From: Cystobasidiopsis lactophilus | Taxonomy: Eukaryota > Basidiomycota > Agaricostilbomycetes > Agaricostilbales > Chionosphaeraceae | NCBI GenBank assembly: GCA_001599975.1 | Contig: BCIO01000006.1 | Location: 863,587 to 927,586 of the forward strand | Length of the DNA stretch: 64,000 bases | Direction of reading: 5' to 3' | Shown: piece by piece, positions 1 to 10,896 of the stretch | Numbering within the stretch: the first letter of the stretch is position 1 | Layout of the letters: the number at the start of each line of letters is the position of its first letter | Program-made: the position numbers and the translations under genes | The notes under the pieces: generated by a model | What the model was told of the DNA's origin: nothing | Databases searched by the model: none | What the model saw: only the letters and a program-made list of their open reading frames with translations

Positions 1-18
1 GCGACCGGCAGTTGCCCT

Positions 19-3000
19 CTAAAAGGCCATGACAGCTGCTGCTTGCGCGGCTCCCAACCGCCTACAAGAAGCCATTTCAGCAAGTGCTATAGTCTTCGAA
101 CTGAAAAGAGGAAACTCACGCCTGCAATTGTGATGCGTACAAGCTGACTGGCCAAACGCCCACGTTTTGCGCGATGAAGGTCGCTGTTGATCCGCTCGCC
201 CTGGAGCCAATGCATCCAACGCAGAAATTTTGGGCTGAGTCGCGGTCATTAGCTGTCTACCTCGAAAGGAAAGGAGGGGCCTCGACGCACAGACAGGTGG
301 CGACTGGATGTTGAAGCCGCCTGGTGCCACAACGTTCCAGTTCATGCCACTTCCGATTGACCTGCTCATGCCATTCGAAATCAGAGGCTGCTGAAAGTGG
401 AATGGAAGGCGGAGAAGCTAACCATCCTTGTCCACTGCCCGCTGTCCCTCGGTTTGAGAGTGCGGAAGAGTACACATACGACGCATCCAATAGGAAACCT
501 AGCGAGAACGACGGCGGTCAGTACGGAAGAAGCATGCCTTAGGGACTTAACGCACCCGTCGCCCAGCGCTGATGCGGCGAAGAGAGGACAGCGCCATTCG
601 AGGTGTGGCCCGTGCAGACGTTCGGCCCAGGCGTATCTCCTGACGTGGTGGCTTCAAAAGACGAGGAGCCGTTGCGGTCCTGGGTGTTGCAGCCAGTGAG
701 CAAGACTTGCTGGCCCGAGATGAGCACGTCGGCCGCTCCGCCGGCATCGCCGTTGGTGAGCAGATCTCTTCTGAAAGACGACCCAGCAATGGTGATGCGC
801 GAGGCGTATTTGGAAACGGTGACCGGGTTGTTGAAGCCTGTTTGAGGGTTGATGAGCGAGGCCTGTCTTGAGATAGTGAGTGGCAGACGCACCTTCAATG
901 ACCACATTCCGCAGCCAAGAGTCGCTCGCCCAAGAAGTGAACTGGACGCCCACACCCGCCGCGTTGGGGTCGTTGATCGCCAAACCCGTCTCGTCCGGGT
1001 TGGCGACGATCCACACGTTCTCCAATCCAATCTCGGACACGGAGTTGGGAGGATAGTAGGCCGCCAGAACAGCCTTATCATAAGTCTAGTAGCAGGATGC
1101 AACACATCTTCAGGAAGTGAATCAAGTGGGCGAGATCAAGCGAACCCACCTGGTTGACGGCATCGGTCAGCGGCACGTCGAGCGTGATGACGGTGCCGTT
1201 GATGCCGACCACGCTGCGATATTGATGCAAGATAGCGCCGGGAGAGATCCATGTCTGATTAGTGCCGTTGCGAACGAGCGTGTCCATGCCCTGCGAAAGT
1301 TGACTTGTCAGAATGCAGCACAAGCCGGGATCCAAAGCCACGAAGGGACCGCACCATGATGTTGACCCATTGCGCAGAGACAGTCCGCTGAACAATGACC
1401 TGGTCGCCAAGTGAGAAGTAGGTCGGGTCTGTGATGTTGAACGAGGTGGCTCCCACGCCGACGTAAGGGTCGGCGATGAGCGACTGGAAGCGGTAGTTCG
1501 GGTTGCCACCGCGCGTCGGGCCAATGTAGGTGAAGATGCGCGGCGTGCCGGACATGGTGAGGTTGACGACCGGGTCGCCGTTGGCGTTGGCCGCCTTGAC
1601 GCCTCGGAGGACGCAGTTGGGCGAGTTGAGCGTCAGGCTGGCCGTGAGCTCGTAGTTGCCCGCGTTGAGCTCGACGATGCCGCCGTTGCAGTTGTTGAGC
1701 GCGTTCTGGATGTCGCCCGACCGGTCGGTGCCGTCATTGGTGGAGAAGAGCTGGATGTTGGCCGGCTTGTTGGAGTCTGGCAAGGGGTCGTTCGAGGCGT
1801 GGTAGCCAGCGAACGAGTAGTCGGGCAGCGAGTCCAGAGGGTTGGGATAGGTCAGGCTCTTGTAGTCGAAAGCGACCGGCTTCAAGGTGCCCGCCACTTG
1901 CTTGGTGGTGGTCGTCCTGGGCTGGGCAGCCGTTGTCGTCGCCAGTTTGTAAGAGAGGCTGGAGTACACTTCGGTCGACGTGCTAATCCCACTGCTGACC
2001 GTCGTCGTGGTCGTTGTGTCCGGCAGGTTCGAGAACAGCACGCTGGTGGAGACGGCCGTGAAGGTCTGGGTCGTCGTTGCGACTACGGAAGTGTAGGTTG
2101 ATTTCGCAGTGCGAAGAGCCACGGCATAAGCGGTGCTCCTAAGCGTCGTCGTCGACCGGACGGACACCGTGCGAGCTGCCGGGGTCACCGTGACCGTCGT
2201 TGTTGGAACGCCGATCGCTCGCGAGCAGGCCTAGCGCACGCTCAGTCCTGGTCTTTGGTCAGAAGCAGCGAGCATCGCAACACACCGAAGAGACCGAAGC
2301 GGCCGGGTAGGCGGTAAGCTGCTTGGGCGTGGCGATCACATTATGGCGGCCAGTTGCCAACGCCCGCTTGGCCGGTCCGCCAGGGTTGACATAGGTGTAG
2401 GAGGTCTTGGTAGCCGTGACGCTCCTGGTTGCCGGCGTAAAGGTCGAGATGTACGACGCTGCGGATCGCCCAAAAACTCAATAAGGCCCGCGTTTCACCT
2501 GGGCCGAGCCAGATCAAAAGGAACGCACTGGACACGGCGAGGGTGCTTGAGGTGAGCGTGGTGACGCCAGTGATAGTGGCCGTATCTCTGTTGTGAGGCC
2601 ATTAAGTTTAGCGGAATGCTGCGCGGACGGATCGCCGGCGTGGCTTGGCATAAAAAAGGAAGTGGACACACGTCTCCGTCGAGGTGGCCGGCAGCACGCT
2701 GAGCACGTCGCTCTCTATTGTTTGTGTGGTCTGCGTGGACGCGGTCTGGCCGATCTGGACGCCGCTGGTGACGGTGGACGTGGTGTGGACATTGACGTTG
2801 GCGCTCCGAGTGTAGATGATTGTCGTCGTGACCCTGTTGCAATCCCCCACTGAGCCTTGTCCACGCCTCTGTTCTTTGGACCTACGTTGGCCTAGGAGCG
2901 GTCTTGGTGACAGTCTTTGGGCTGACGAGCTGGCTACAAAAGTTCTGGAGGCCGTTCTTGGAAACGACGGCGATGATGTTGGCTGTTTGTTTCGCTCCTA

Positions 3001-3108
3001 CTTCAGCGTGCTCCGTGCAATGGTGAATCAGAGGCGCTACGCACTAACGACAGAGGCCGACGCAAAGCCGAGCGACCAAAGCAGGACGAGCAAACGCGAC
3101 CAATGCAT
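19..3108 (-). CDS. Secreted pectin-lyase-fold (beta-helix) protein
   Basis: Multi-exon secreted protein. The start at 3108 opens a signal peptide (MHWSRLLVLLWSLGFASAS) in a short first exon. The next exon carries a single-cysteine segment (NGLQNFCSQLV), followed by a long Thr/Ser/Val-rich stalk over roughly 2850-1950. The catalytic-type domain starts near 1760 with DGTDRSGDIQNAL and GGIVELNAGNYEL, the usual opening of fungal pectate-lyase-superfamily beta-helices. It continues through SPHQRWATG near 550 and SNRGTAGSGQGW near 450. A C-terminal NFCVGCIG cysteine pair lies near 205-225. The last exon appears to end ...VMAF at 19 after an intron at about 62-118. Seen: signal peptide, T-rich linker, motif order. 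Inferred: extracellular polysaccharide lyase or glycoside hydrolase; substrate unknown. Roughly ten introns, several not fixed exactly. Confidence 0.72.
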
Positions 3109-3818
3109 TTTAAACAACAATCGGCCTTTAAACGAGTGTGGGCAGGCAGCGCGGCCAGTGGGCAGGGGTGTGTGTGTGCAGTAAGGAGCGTGGGTGGTTC
3201 TAATATAACAGCATCGAGAAATAAAGAGGGAGGCCGCAAAGCAAATGAAGGTTGATGCCGGACACAACTTCCATTCGAGCTTCAGCGCGGCAGGCCGACA
3301 ATTGTCCGACGGTCTCGTGTTCCCGTCGACGCCACCGTCGAGGATTTTGCTCTAACATGAACCTGTGATCATGCAAATTGAGTGGTATCGAGAGCCTCAA
3401 TTTGGTAGGTCAAGGGCTCGAGCTCTTCAGAGCGAAAAGAGGAATGGAAAAAGAGAGACCAGCTCCCGGTGCTTATAGACTAATTCTATATAACAAGGAA
3501 ATTAAAAGAAATCATCATGACACAGAGAACAATCAAGGGGAGAGAACTGAGAAACGAGCAGTGAAGACCAACGTTCATGAGTCGAAGAAACGGAAAAAGT
3601 CCTGGGTCCACGGCATTTGGGCGTCGTCCATTGAATGCACATCTTGAGAGAGGGACACATCGGGTGGAGAGACATTGCGAATGCGCTGCAAGTGATTGTC
3701 ATAGAGCGCTTTGGGCATTGCGTTTTGAAGTTTCACGGGATGACGTGAGAAGCGGCTACGCAGGACGAGAAGATGCTTGGGACTTAGCAGAAGATCCGCT
3801 CTATGCTCAAGATTGGAC
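3109..3818. other. Intergenic, upstream of the beta-helix gene
   Basis: About 710 bases between the start of the beta-helix gene and the stop of the SRR1-like gene, both on the minus strand. It should hold the promoter of the first and the 3' end of the second. On the minus strand an AT-rich TTATATTAG-like stretch lies near 3200-3212, roughly 95 bases upstream of the start, and could serve as a TATA element. No convincing coding frame or RNA gene was seen. Confidence 0.5.
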
Positions 3819-5288
3819 TCACAATGCGGTTGGAGTAAATACGTGCAACATTTGAGACCACTCGGCTTGGAACCAGAGCGTCCTGAATTTATTCTTGTCT
3901 TCGGCCCACCATGCCTGCATCCCTGCCAGACTGCATGCTTTTTGACGTGCCTTGACGATCTCTTGTTCTTGTTGTGGTATCAGTTTCAGCTGCAGGAAGA
4001 GGTCCAGGTAGGTGTGCCCAGCAGCCGGGGTCTTTATGCCATGTTGGACTAAGGCAGCTTGGTAATTGGCGTCTTTGATGCCATGCCAGGCGAGAGCAAG
4101 GTTCTTCTCGTCAAAAGCGCTCGAAAATTGGACATGATTGGCTAAAGAGAGATGTTTGCTTTCGCTGGCAAGGTAGCGCATGCCGTCCGGCAGGCGGGCC
4201 GCAATTTGAGCCAGCGCTGGTATCACGTTGAAGCCACGAGCCCTGAGTTCAGTACTGGCGAGACGGCCAGTTTCGATGGATTTCTGGAACCGATCTGTCT
4301 TGGCTTCCAGAGCGACGGAGGAATCGACCTGGATGCCATTCGCATCGAGTACCGAACGAAGGCCCATGCGCTGCAGTCTCTCCCAAAAGCTTCCTTCGGC
4401 AAGCAGAATGAGGTTGCTTAAATTGTCTCGGTTTGCGTGTATCATAGAAACCACGGCGGAGGGTGCCATATTGAATGTCATGACAAGCGTTGGCCGCGTT
4501 AATTGGAGATTTTCGCTGTGACCCTGGAGATCAACGCTGGACGTCAGTGTCAGCGACCTACAAACCAGTGACTTTCTTACGAGCTCCGGCACCACTGCGA
4601 GTTCGCCAGCATTGCCAGGCAAGGGGCGTTCAGAGTGCACGACATGAAACCCTTCTTTAGCGACCAAATATGTGTCGATCGTACTGTAGCAGGGGTCAAA
4701 CGCCCTGAACAGCGGCGGCTCGCGAGTGGCCTCGCGAGTGGCGATTGCAGGTGCTAGCGAATCCTTTGCCAGCGGGCCGTCTTAGACTCATCAGCTAACC
4801 CGAAAAAATTAGCCAACCTCAAGAAGAGCAATACGCAGGAGCCCTGCCAGCTGGTGGCGAATGGTGGCTCGCATGCTTGAGGTCCCATTTGGGTAGAAGA
4901 CGTACGCACGTTCTGGATTTTGCTATTAAGTAGACCGCTATTGAACTAAAACTTGACCTACTGTTCTTGTCATATCCACCAAGATGGCGGCTCATGCAGG
5001 TAAGTCCAAGCAACACAATATCTTCGATGGGCAGGTGCTGGTCATCGATGCGTTGCAAGAAGTCTGTTTTTGCTCATCAATGCGCGTTCGGAGAGAGGCA
5101 AGATTTGAGAATGACATGCCCTTGGCGGCCGCCATGGGGTAAACTCGGTTTAATAAAAGCTTCCGAACCTGGCGGCATTCGACTTGCGCCTTAAGAAACT
5201 GATTGTTTTCAGCCTCACGTAAGGCGCCGTGGGGAGCTGGCCACTGTTGGCGAGATACATGTTGAGCAGTTGTAGGAGATGCAGCCAT
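3819..5288 (-). CDS. SRR1-like domain protein
   Basis: Predicted soluble protein with the pattern of the SRR1 family (Arabidopsis SENSITIVITY TO RED LIGHT REDUCED 1 and fungal relatives; biochemical role poorly known). The start at 5288 gives MAASPTTAQHVSRQQW. After an intron near 5070-5140 the frame shows FLQRIDDQHLPIEDIVLLGL, matching the family's conserved GLG-type strand. Further on, FDPCYSTIDTYL and KEGFHVV match the conserved 'DP...L...G..v' block. RPTLVMTFNMAP and NRDNLSNLILLAEGSF match the block that in relatives reads like 'pTl.fmPHC...NW..l.N.iligNSf'. The usual metal-like Pro-His-Cys signature is not preserved. A long C-terminal helical tail runs to 3819. The assignment rests on pattern similarity only; the first intron boundary is not settled. 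Confidence 0.5.
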
Positions 5289-5852
5289 TATCTGAGGTTG
5301 AAGGTAGAAAGTGAAAGATTCGAACTGTGGCAAAGGGCAAGTGCAAAGATCACTGGTTGGAATTGGGGCTGTTGGACGTCGAGTTACCCCAGTACGCGAA
5401 TCAGGTAAGCCAAAGAGAACTAAGATATGGAAAGCTGTCCCCGACACGGCGGAGAGATGGCAACCATAGTCCAAGGGAGGCAACAGCGCCACTCTCGCCA
5501 GGCAACCGCGCCACTCTCGGCCAAAGGCACTTCTGGTCGGTGGCAATCCTGTCCCATGAGATGACTCATTTCTTCGCATCACCGTCTGCAATAACAGAAT
5601 GCGACAACCCATGAAAACCTTCACCTTCTGGAGGGCATAACTCAAAGCAAAGGATCGATACTACAGCCGACGACGCAAGTCGCAAAGAGTCCCATTGAGA
5701 TAAGACCAAGATCACCGAACAGCAAGAGTAAGCCACAAGTCCGGACAGAGGCCAAGTCGCCGCACGAAGAAGAGAGCGATTTTGCCGACCTGTCTCCCGG
5801 ACCGCCAAGACTCTCGACGGCTCCGGCCCCCTCAAGGGAAGGGAAGAAGCGC
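5289..5852. other. Divergent promoter region, SRR1-like / Virilizer-like
   Basis: About 560 bases between two divergent starts. From about 5600 the plus strand is open in frame with the Virilizer-like gene and encodes Ser/Pro/Lys-rich sequence (for example KSPIEIRPRSPNS and RTEAKSPHEEESDFADLSPG), but no ATG lies in that frame before 5853. The downstream protein could therefore have an N-terminal extension supplied by an upstream exon ending near the acceptor-like AATAACAG at 5592-5599. Otherwise this is 5' leader. Confidence 0.4.
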
Positions 5853-8800
5853 ATGGAATTGCTCTTCCAAGGCGAGCTGGCCAGAAAGCCGGCCGAGACG
5901 GTCCACTGCGTCAAATTCAATGCGGCCGTCCACATCGCAGAAATCCATGTCGACGGCAGCAAGAGCGTGTGCCACTCTGAACTGGAGATCTTCTTCCACC
6001 TGATGCCCACCTCGACCATCCGCTACGCTCGAGTCCACCCTGCTCTCCTCAAACCGACCTCGACCTCGTCCGTGCAAGTTTACGAGTCTGCCTTGCCCGC
6101 CGAGGCCTTGAGCAGGCTGTTCATCATCAAGGGGGATTTCGAAAAGCTGTCTCTGGCCATCTATGGGCGAGTGCCACCGCAGGGAGCCGCTCCAGCACCA
6201 CCTGTCAATTCCCTTCTCCCTTCGCCGGCGCCGCAGGTCATCCCGCTGAAAAGGCAAATTTCTTCCGATTCGATGTCCAACAAAGGCTCTTCTCCCGCTT
6301 TGAAGCTGCCCAGGCTGTCTTCAAGCCGAAGGCCGCGCTTGCCGCCGCCAGACTTGGACAAGGTCCGCGCTTTGTTGGCCAAAGCACAAAAGTCCACCAG
6401 CACGCCCGTTCCCGCGGTACAGATGGAAGCCGCGCAGTCACCTTCAGAGCTGCTGGCTTTGGTCTCAACGCAAGTTCCCGACCTGCCAGCTGCGATCGCA
6501 AGGCTCTACAGTGCCGACCTGGCGCCAAAGACGAACGGTCATGCAGCGCATTCTTGGGGCAGACCCGAACTTGCACTGGAGCAATGGAGTTCACTGTCAT
6601 CTTACGAGCTCGTCACAGCGGTGGAGAGGGATCCTGGTGGACTGATAGAAGTGGTGCGCGGCGCGCTTGAAGCCCTCTATTCCGACGTGAGTGCTCGAAT
6701 TGCTTTATTGGTCTTCAATCCCTATTTAAACACCAGATCCATCCAGATGCCCCAAAGCTTGGCCGCCGCGAGGCTGCAAAGTGCTCTGGACGTCTTTGTT
6801 AGGGCTTCCCGCTCTATTGATGGGCTCTCGGAATGGTTCACAGTGGGCGCTCCTGCCCGTGTCCATGTCAAATGCAGTACTGATAGTGACAGCAGTCGTG
6901 TGCCGACCTCCTTCGCCTGATGTTTGACAGCGTTGGCGACCCTTCCGTTTCCGCCTGGCCCCAGCGTCTTTGTGCCAAAGCCGCGCTCGATGTCTTGACT
7001 ACCACAAGCCTTCCTTTCTTTTTGTCGGGCAACTTGTCGCACATGGAAGACTGCGCCGAAGCTGCTCAGCGCTTCCTCGCGGCTGCGATTGGTGTGGATC
7101 AGCTCGACCTACAAACAATTTCCGCAGCGGGCCACTTGCAGGATGTGAGGTCCCTGTATCGACAATGCGACACGTTATCGGAGCTCAGCAACGTCCTGGC
7201 CAGTGGCGAATTAATCGCGGACGACGATATTGCCTCGGCCTGGCAAAACATCATCGAGAGCATTGACGCGTTTAGTCAGCTCCTCTGTGCGTTTCCCGGC
7301 ACCAATTCTCACTGGACGGCAAGCGCCATTCGAATCCTCGGGGAGGAGTCGCTGCTGGTGGTGGTGGAGCGGTTGATGCGGGATGCTCCTTCGGTGACGT
7401 CGGAGGCTTTGGGCCGCGCAGTCCAAAGGCTTCTTTTTCAGCTTTTGATCAGCAAGGAGGGGTTCAGGCTACTTGGTGGCTACTTTGATACCGAAGCTAA
7501 AGTGATGGCGTGGGTTGACGTTTTGCCCGACGATCGAGTGTCTGCGTCGCACGACCTCAGCTTCCTCCTGTATCGCCTCTCGTTACATCCATGGTCTCGA
7601 CCGCCAAGCCCCAACATGTTCTTGGTCAAAGAGCTCCTCTTTTCAATCCTTACCGCCTCAGCTTTGGCGGCGTGGTGGAAGCACACGCCCACTCTCGAAG
7701 TCCTCGCCGCTTTGGAAGGGCTAAAGACAACATCTTGCTGCGCATTGGTGCGTAGTCCAGGACCACAACTGTTACGGATTAAGGGCTCACAGGCTGTTCG
7801 CCGGCGCAGCTCCTGCAACGCCACCTAGCTTGCGTCAGCTCCACTTCTACGCAAATCGTCAAACTACACCCAGTGGCCAGAGCTGTTTCAATATGGGCAG
7901 GAGACCTGGTCGCTGCCGATCAAGAGGCTAGCTTTTTTCGGCTGGATCCCAATCATGCCCTGGTCGCCAACGAAGCGTGCACGTGTCTTCGTCTTTTGAA
8001 ACAGCTCCTAATTCGACACCCATCTTCGCCATCATCAGAGCATGCCACGCTTCTTGCTCACGCCTTGCGCATTGCCAAGGCCTTTGCTGATCACCTCGGC
8101 GGCTCCACGCCCCTTTCCGAAATTCTGCTTCGAAAACCCCACCCATATGCTTCAAAGACCAGCGATGCTATGGTCGAGTTCATGTCGCTCACCTTGGCAG
8201 CACACCAATCCGATCCCTCCTCACTGGCTCGGGGGGCAGCCGATGAAGCAGTGAATGAAACCGTCCAACACGCGCTACACTTCACGCTGGCAACGCTGGC
8301 CCTACAGACATTGTTCTTTGCGCATGGACCACGATGTTCGACGGCGGCCAAAAGTTGGCTGACGGAAACCGCTCAAACCACAATAAAGTCTGCGACGACT
8401 GCGGCATTTCAGAAGCACCTCTTTTCTGGCTTAAAAACGTCGCGTTACCCCAGCTCCGACAAACTCTTGGTTCTTAGCGACATCCTCGCCAGCATGGCGA
8501 CATTGGACGACACGTCGAGTTTGGTCGATCTGATGGCCACCTTGCCTTCGCCGCAACTCCAGGCCGATACCATCTGCGCTTTGCTGCCAATTACTCGACC
8601 CAAAGCTCGCCTCACCGTGCTTTGCAAGTTGCTCAATAAGCTGCGAAGTCGAGTGGCCGACGAGACCGCTTCCGCTTTATACGGCGGCGCCCAAGCCCAA
8701 TTTGTTTTGGTCTGGGTTTCTGCCCTTCTGAAGAGCTTGGAAGGCGAAGGCAAGAGCTGGGCCAAGGATAACCCGGATTCCGTGCATTGGCTTCGATCAG

Positions 8801-9042
8801 TGGACGTCTCGGCTTTACCTCTGGTCGAGGAGCAGCTCAAATCGATCTTTGCCGACTTGGATCTCGAGCCTTTCAAGCAAGACGTCTTCAAGCCCATCCC
8901 CGTTCTTCTTCCCGTGGACGACCTGCTCGCTTTCTGCGCCACCGCCGACCAAAACGCAGAGACCGAGTTCGCGGTTAAGAAGTACTCGGGGGCAGAGTTC
9001 CGCCAGAGGGCTGCCTCGGCCAATTCGTCCAACAGTGCGTGA
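5853..9042 (+). CDS. Virilizer/VIRMA-like m6A methyltransferase complex subunit
   Basis: Four exons, about 1,012 residues: 5853-6686, 6747-6842, 6893-7751 and 7793-9042; all junctions keep frame. The first ~110 residues match the Virilizer N-terminal domain. The start MELLFQGE resembles animal VIRMA MELLF; VKFNAAVHIAEIHV matches the 'v.f..vvyi.EvrV' strand; and RLFIIKGDFEKLSLAIYGRV matches the closing 'l.lrG....ltLAIYG' block. A Pro/Ser-rich linker (residues ~115-170) follows, then a long all-helical ARM/HEAT-like remainder. Known for the family: Virilizer is the scaffold of the nuclear METTL3-METTL14-WTAP RNA N6-adenosine methylation complex. Inferred: the same role here. The protein is shorter than animal VIRMA (about 1,800 residues), as expected for a fungal form. 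The first intron could be retained, since it is 60 bases and stop-free. Confidence 0.62.
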
Positions 9043-9556
9043 TGTTGTTTCAATCTTTTAGTCTGTGTGCCAACGTTAACCACTGCGAACAGTTCGCATG
9101 CCTTCCCTGCACGTCGACCACTTCCAAGCCCAGCAAATGCGCAAGAGCACCTCAGCTTCTTCGGAGATGTCACTTGGCGTGGGAAGCAGTTGATAAGTTG
9201 GACTTTGAACTGCTTTGCGCCACTGCGGCTATGTCCAAAGGTCGAGGTTCAGTGGCAACTAGGGCTGGGCATGGGATCTGTAGAGCTCAGCTCCTGAAAG
9301 ACATCTCCATCTTCAGAACTACTCCCATACTCGGAGGAACTGAAGCTGCAAGGAACCAGAAGCCTCAGCTTACAGCTTGGATGGCAGGCTGGGAGGGGCC
9401 GGCCCGAAATTCACTTGGAGGGGCTCAGCGTCACCCTGCACTTGAGCATGGCTATTGAGTCGTCCACCGATTGCTTAGACGAACTGCTGCCAGTAGCAAT
9501 GGATCTTGTCAATGCACTGAGCCGGGACAGAAGTCCGAACACCTTCCTGCAGACAG
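9043..9556. other. Intergenic between Virilizer-like gene and MITE
   Basis: About 510 bases after the Virilizer-like stop. Short open frames exist on both strands but none shows a recognisable domain, splice-consistent continuation or fungal-like composition. Probably 3' untranslated sequence plus spacer. Confidence 0.4.
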
Positions 9557-9564
9557 AACGCCTT

Positions 9565-9604
9565 CTAGTCTCGCGTCACAAGCCACGTCCCAGCGGTCGA
9601 CATA
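9565..9604 (+). repeat. Left terminal inverted repeat of the MITE
   Basis: Forty-base left terminus beginning CTAGTCTCGCGTCACAAGCC. It pairs with the reverse complement of 10381-10420 with only a few mismatches, including the shared core CGTCCCAGCGGTCG. Confidence 0.85.
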
Positions 9605-10380
9605 AATTAAGGGGGGCAGTTTTTGGAATTTTGAGAGTTTATGCCGACCGCAGGGAGGGGCTTGTCGTGAGCGCCGTGCAGACCTCGGACATCGTTTTTG
9701 GCCAATATTGACCAGGGTTTTTGTGTGATGGCTTAGAAATTCTGCCCCAACAGTATTGAAGCTTATATCTGTTCACTAAAGGCGGTCTGAGAGTCTGAAG
9801 TGCTACACATGGTCTCCACCAAAACGTGTGGAAGGCCACCTTGAATTCTGTGTTCTCGGCTTGGTAGGCTTCCATCTGGCTCCATTTTCCGCCATTTTGG
9901 ATATGTAGTTTATTAAATCCAAACACATCAATTTCGAAGCACATTCTAACGGAGCATGATGCGATAATGGACGTCTGAAGGTCTTGTTACGAGCCTCAAA
10001 AATCAACAACCCGCTTTTTGGAGCATTCTATTAGCTGAGTGCCGGTTATGATTATCTCAAGGAGAAACTAGAGTATTAAAACTAAGCTGGGAGAAATCTG
10101 GAGATCATCGATGACCTGGGGGCTGCAGGATCGGGGCAAAACCTCTGTGATCGAGTCCAGCTTTATGGCCCCAGAATCCCCAAAAAATGAATTCTGAAGA
10201 GACAGAGTCAACCAAATGGTCTCTTTAAAAAAGAATGTCAAAAATTGAAGCAATCCAAGCAAGGGGGACGCCAGAACAGGGCAAAAACGATGTCTGAGGT
10301 CTGCACGGCGATTACGATAAGCCCCTCCCTGCGGTCGGCATAACCCCATATTTGATTCTATTCGCTGCCCCTGCTCGTGT

Positions 10381-10420
10381 TGTGCCGACCGCTGGGACGA
10401 GGCTTATGACGTGAGACTAG
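10381..10420 (-). repeat. Right terminal inverted repeat of the MITE
   Basis: Right terminus, read on the minus strand as CTAGTCTCACGTCATAAGCC and continuing CGTCCCAGCGGTCGGCACA. It is followed directly by the second copy of the 8-bp target duplication AACGCCTT. Confidence 0.85.
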
Positions 10421-10428
10421 AACGCCTT

Positions 10429-10896
10429 CTCTGCTCGGTGCACGCGCTGGCGCTCAACTCGCTTGCTTCAACGCGATTTCGCACCACCCAGACTCTTCAC
10501 AAGCTCTCTTTAGAGCATATGCCGTCCAGGAGACGGCTACAGGGCCGTACAACAGCGCTCACCTCCGAGTTCTTGTTGGTGTCGCTCGCGAAGACTGGAA
10601 GGCGTCTCGTCTTACCGGACACTTCACTTCTGCCTCTCAAACTGCCTTGAAACGTTGTTAGAGTGTACAGTACCGTTACATTCCGCGGATACCGTCGCCC
10701 TACGGCGTTTCGTGGCAACCTGACTTTGCTTCTGCTTCTCTTCCACTCTCGGACGCTCTTGAGACTGTGCAGTAGGAACAGTACTGGATACATCCCACGG
10801 CTTCCGTCCCTCTATACAAGTCCAACCTCTGCCAAAGGGTCCCTCTCTTACTTCCGGGCTGCGCTCGGTCAATATCATGCCTCAGCGTCCTCTGTA
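10429..10896. other. Intergenic, upstream of the membrane protein gene
   Basis: About 470 bases from the right side of the MITE to the start at 10897. It should contain the promoter of the downstream gene; the transposon sits about 475 bases upstream of that start. No TATA-like element or coding frame stood out. Confidence 0.4.

Larger units (their letters stand above)
9557..10428. mobile_element. Non-autonomous TIR transposon (MITE), hAT- or Mutator-like
   Basis: Element body 9565-10420 (856 bases), flanked by perfect 8-bp direct repeats AACGCCTT at 9557-9564 and 10421-10428, a target-site duplication. Terminal inverted repeats start CTAGTCTCGCGTCA (left) and CTAGTCTCACGTCA (right, reverse complement) and stay similar for about 40 bases. 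A second, subterminal inverted pair follows: left 9639-9705 and right about 10279-10343, reverse complements of each other. Each subterminal block contains an inverted copy of the TIR core (GCCGACCGC...GGGGCTTGTCGTGAG), so each end can fold back on itself. The AT-rich interior (about 9710-10280) has no transposase-like frame. An 8-bp duplication is typical of hAT elements and also within the Mutator range; family not decided. It lies between genes. Confidence 0.85.

Noticed and set aside
3502-3702. Minus-strand frame upstream of the beta-helix gene
   Set aside because: Short, low-information, and in a promoter/3'-UTR interval; no evidence of a gene.
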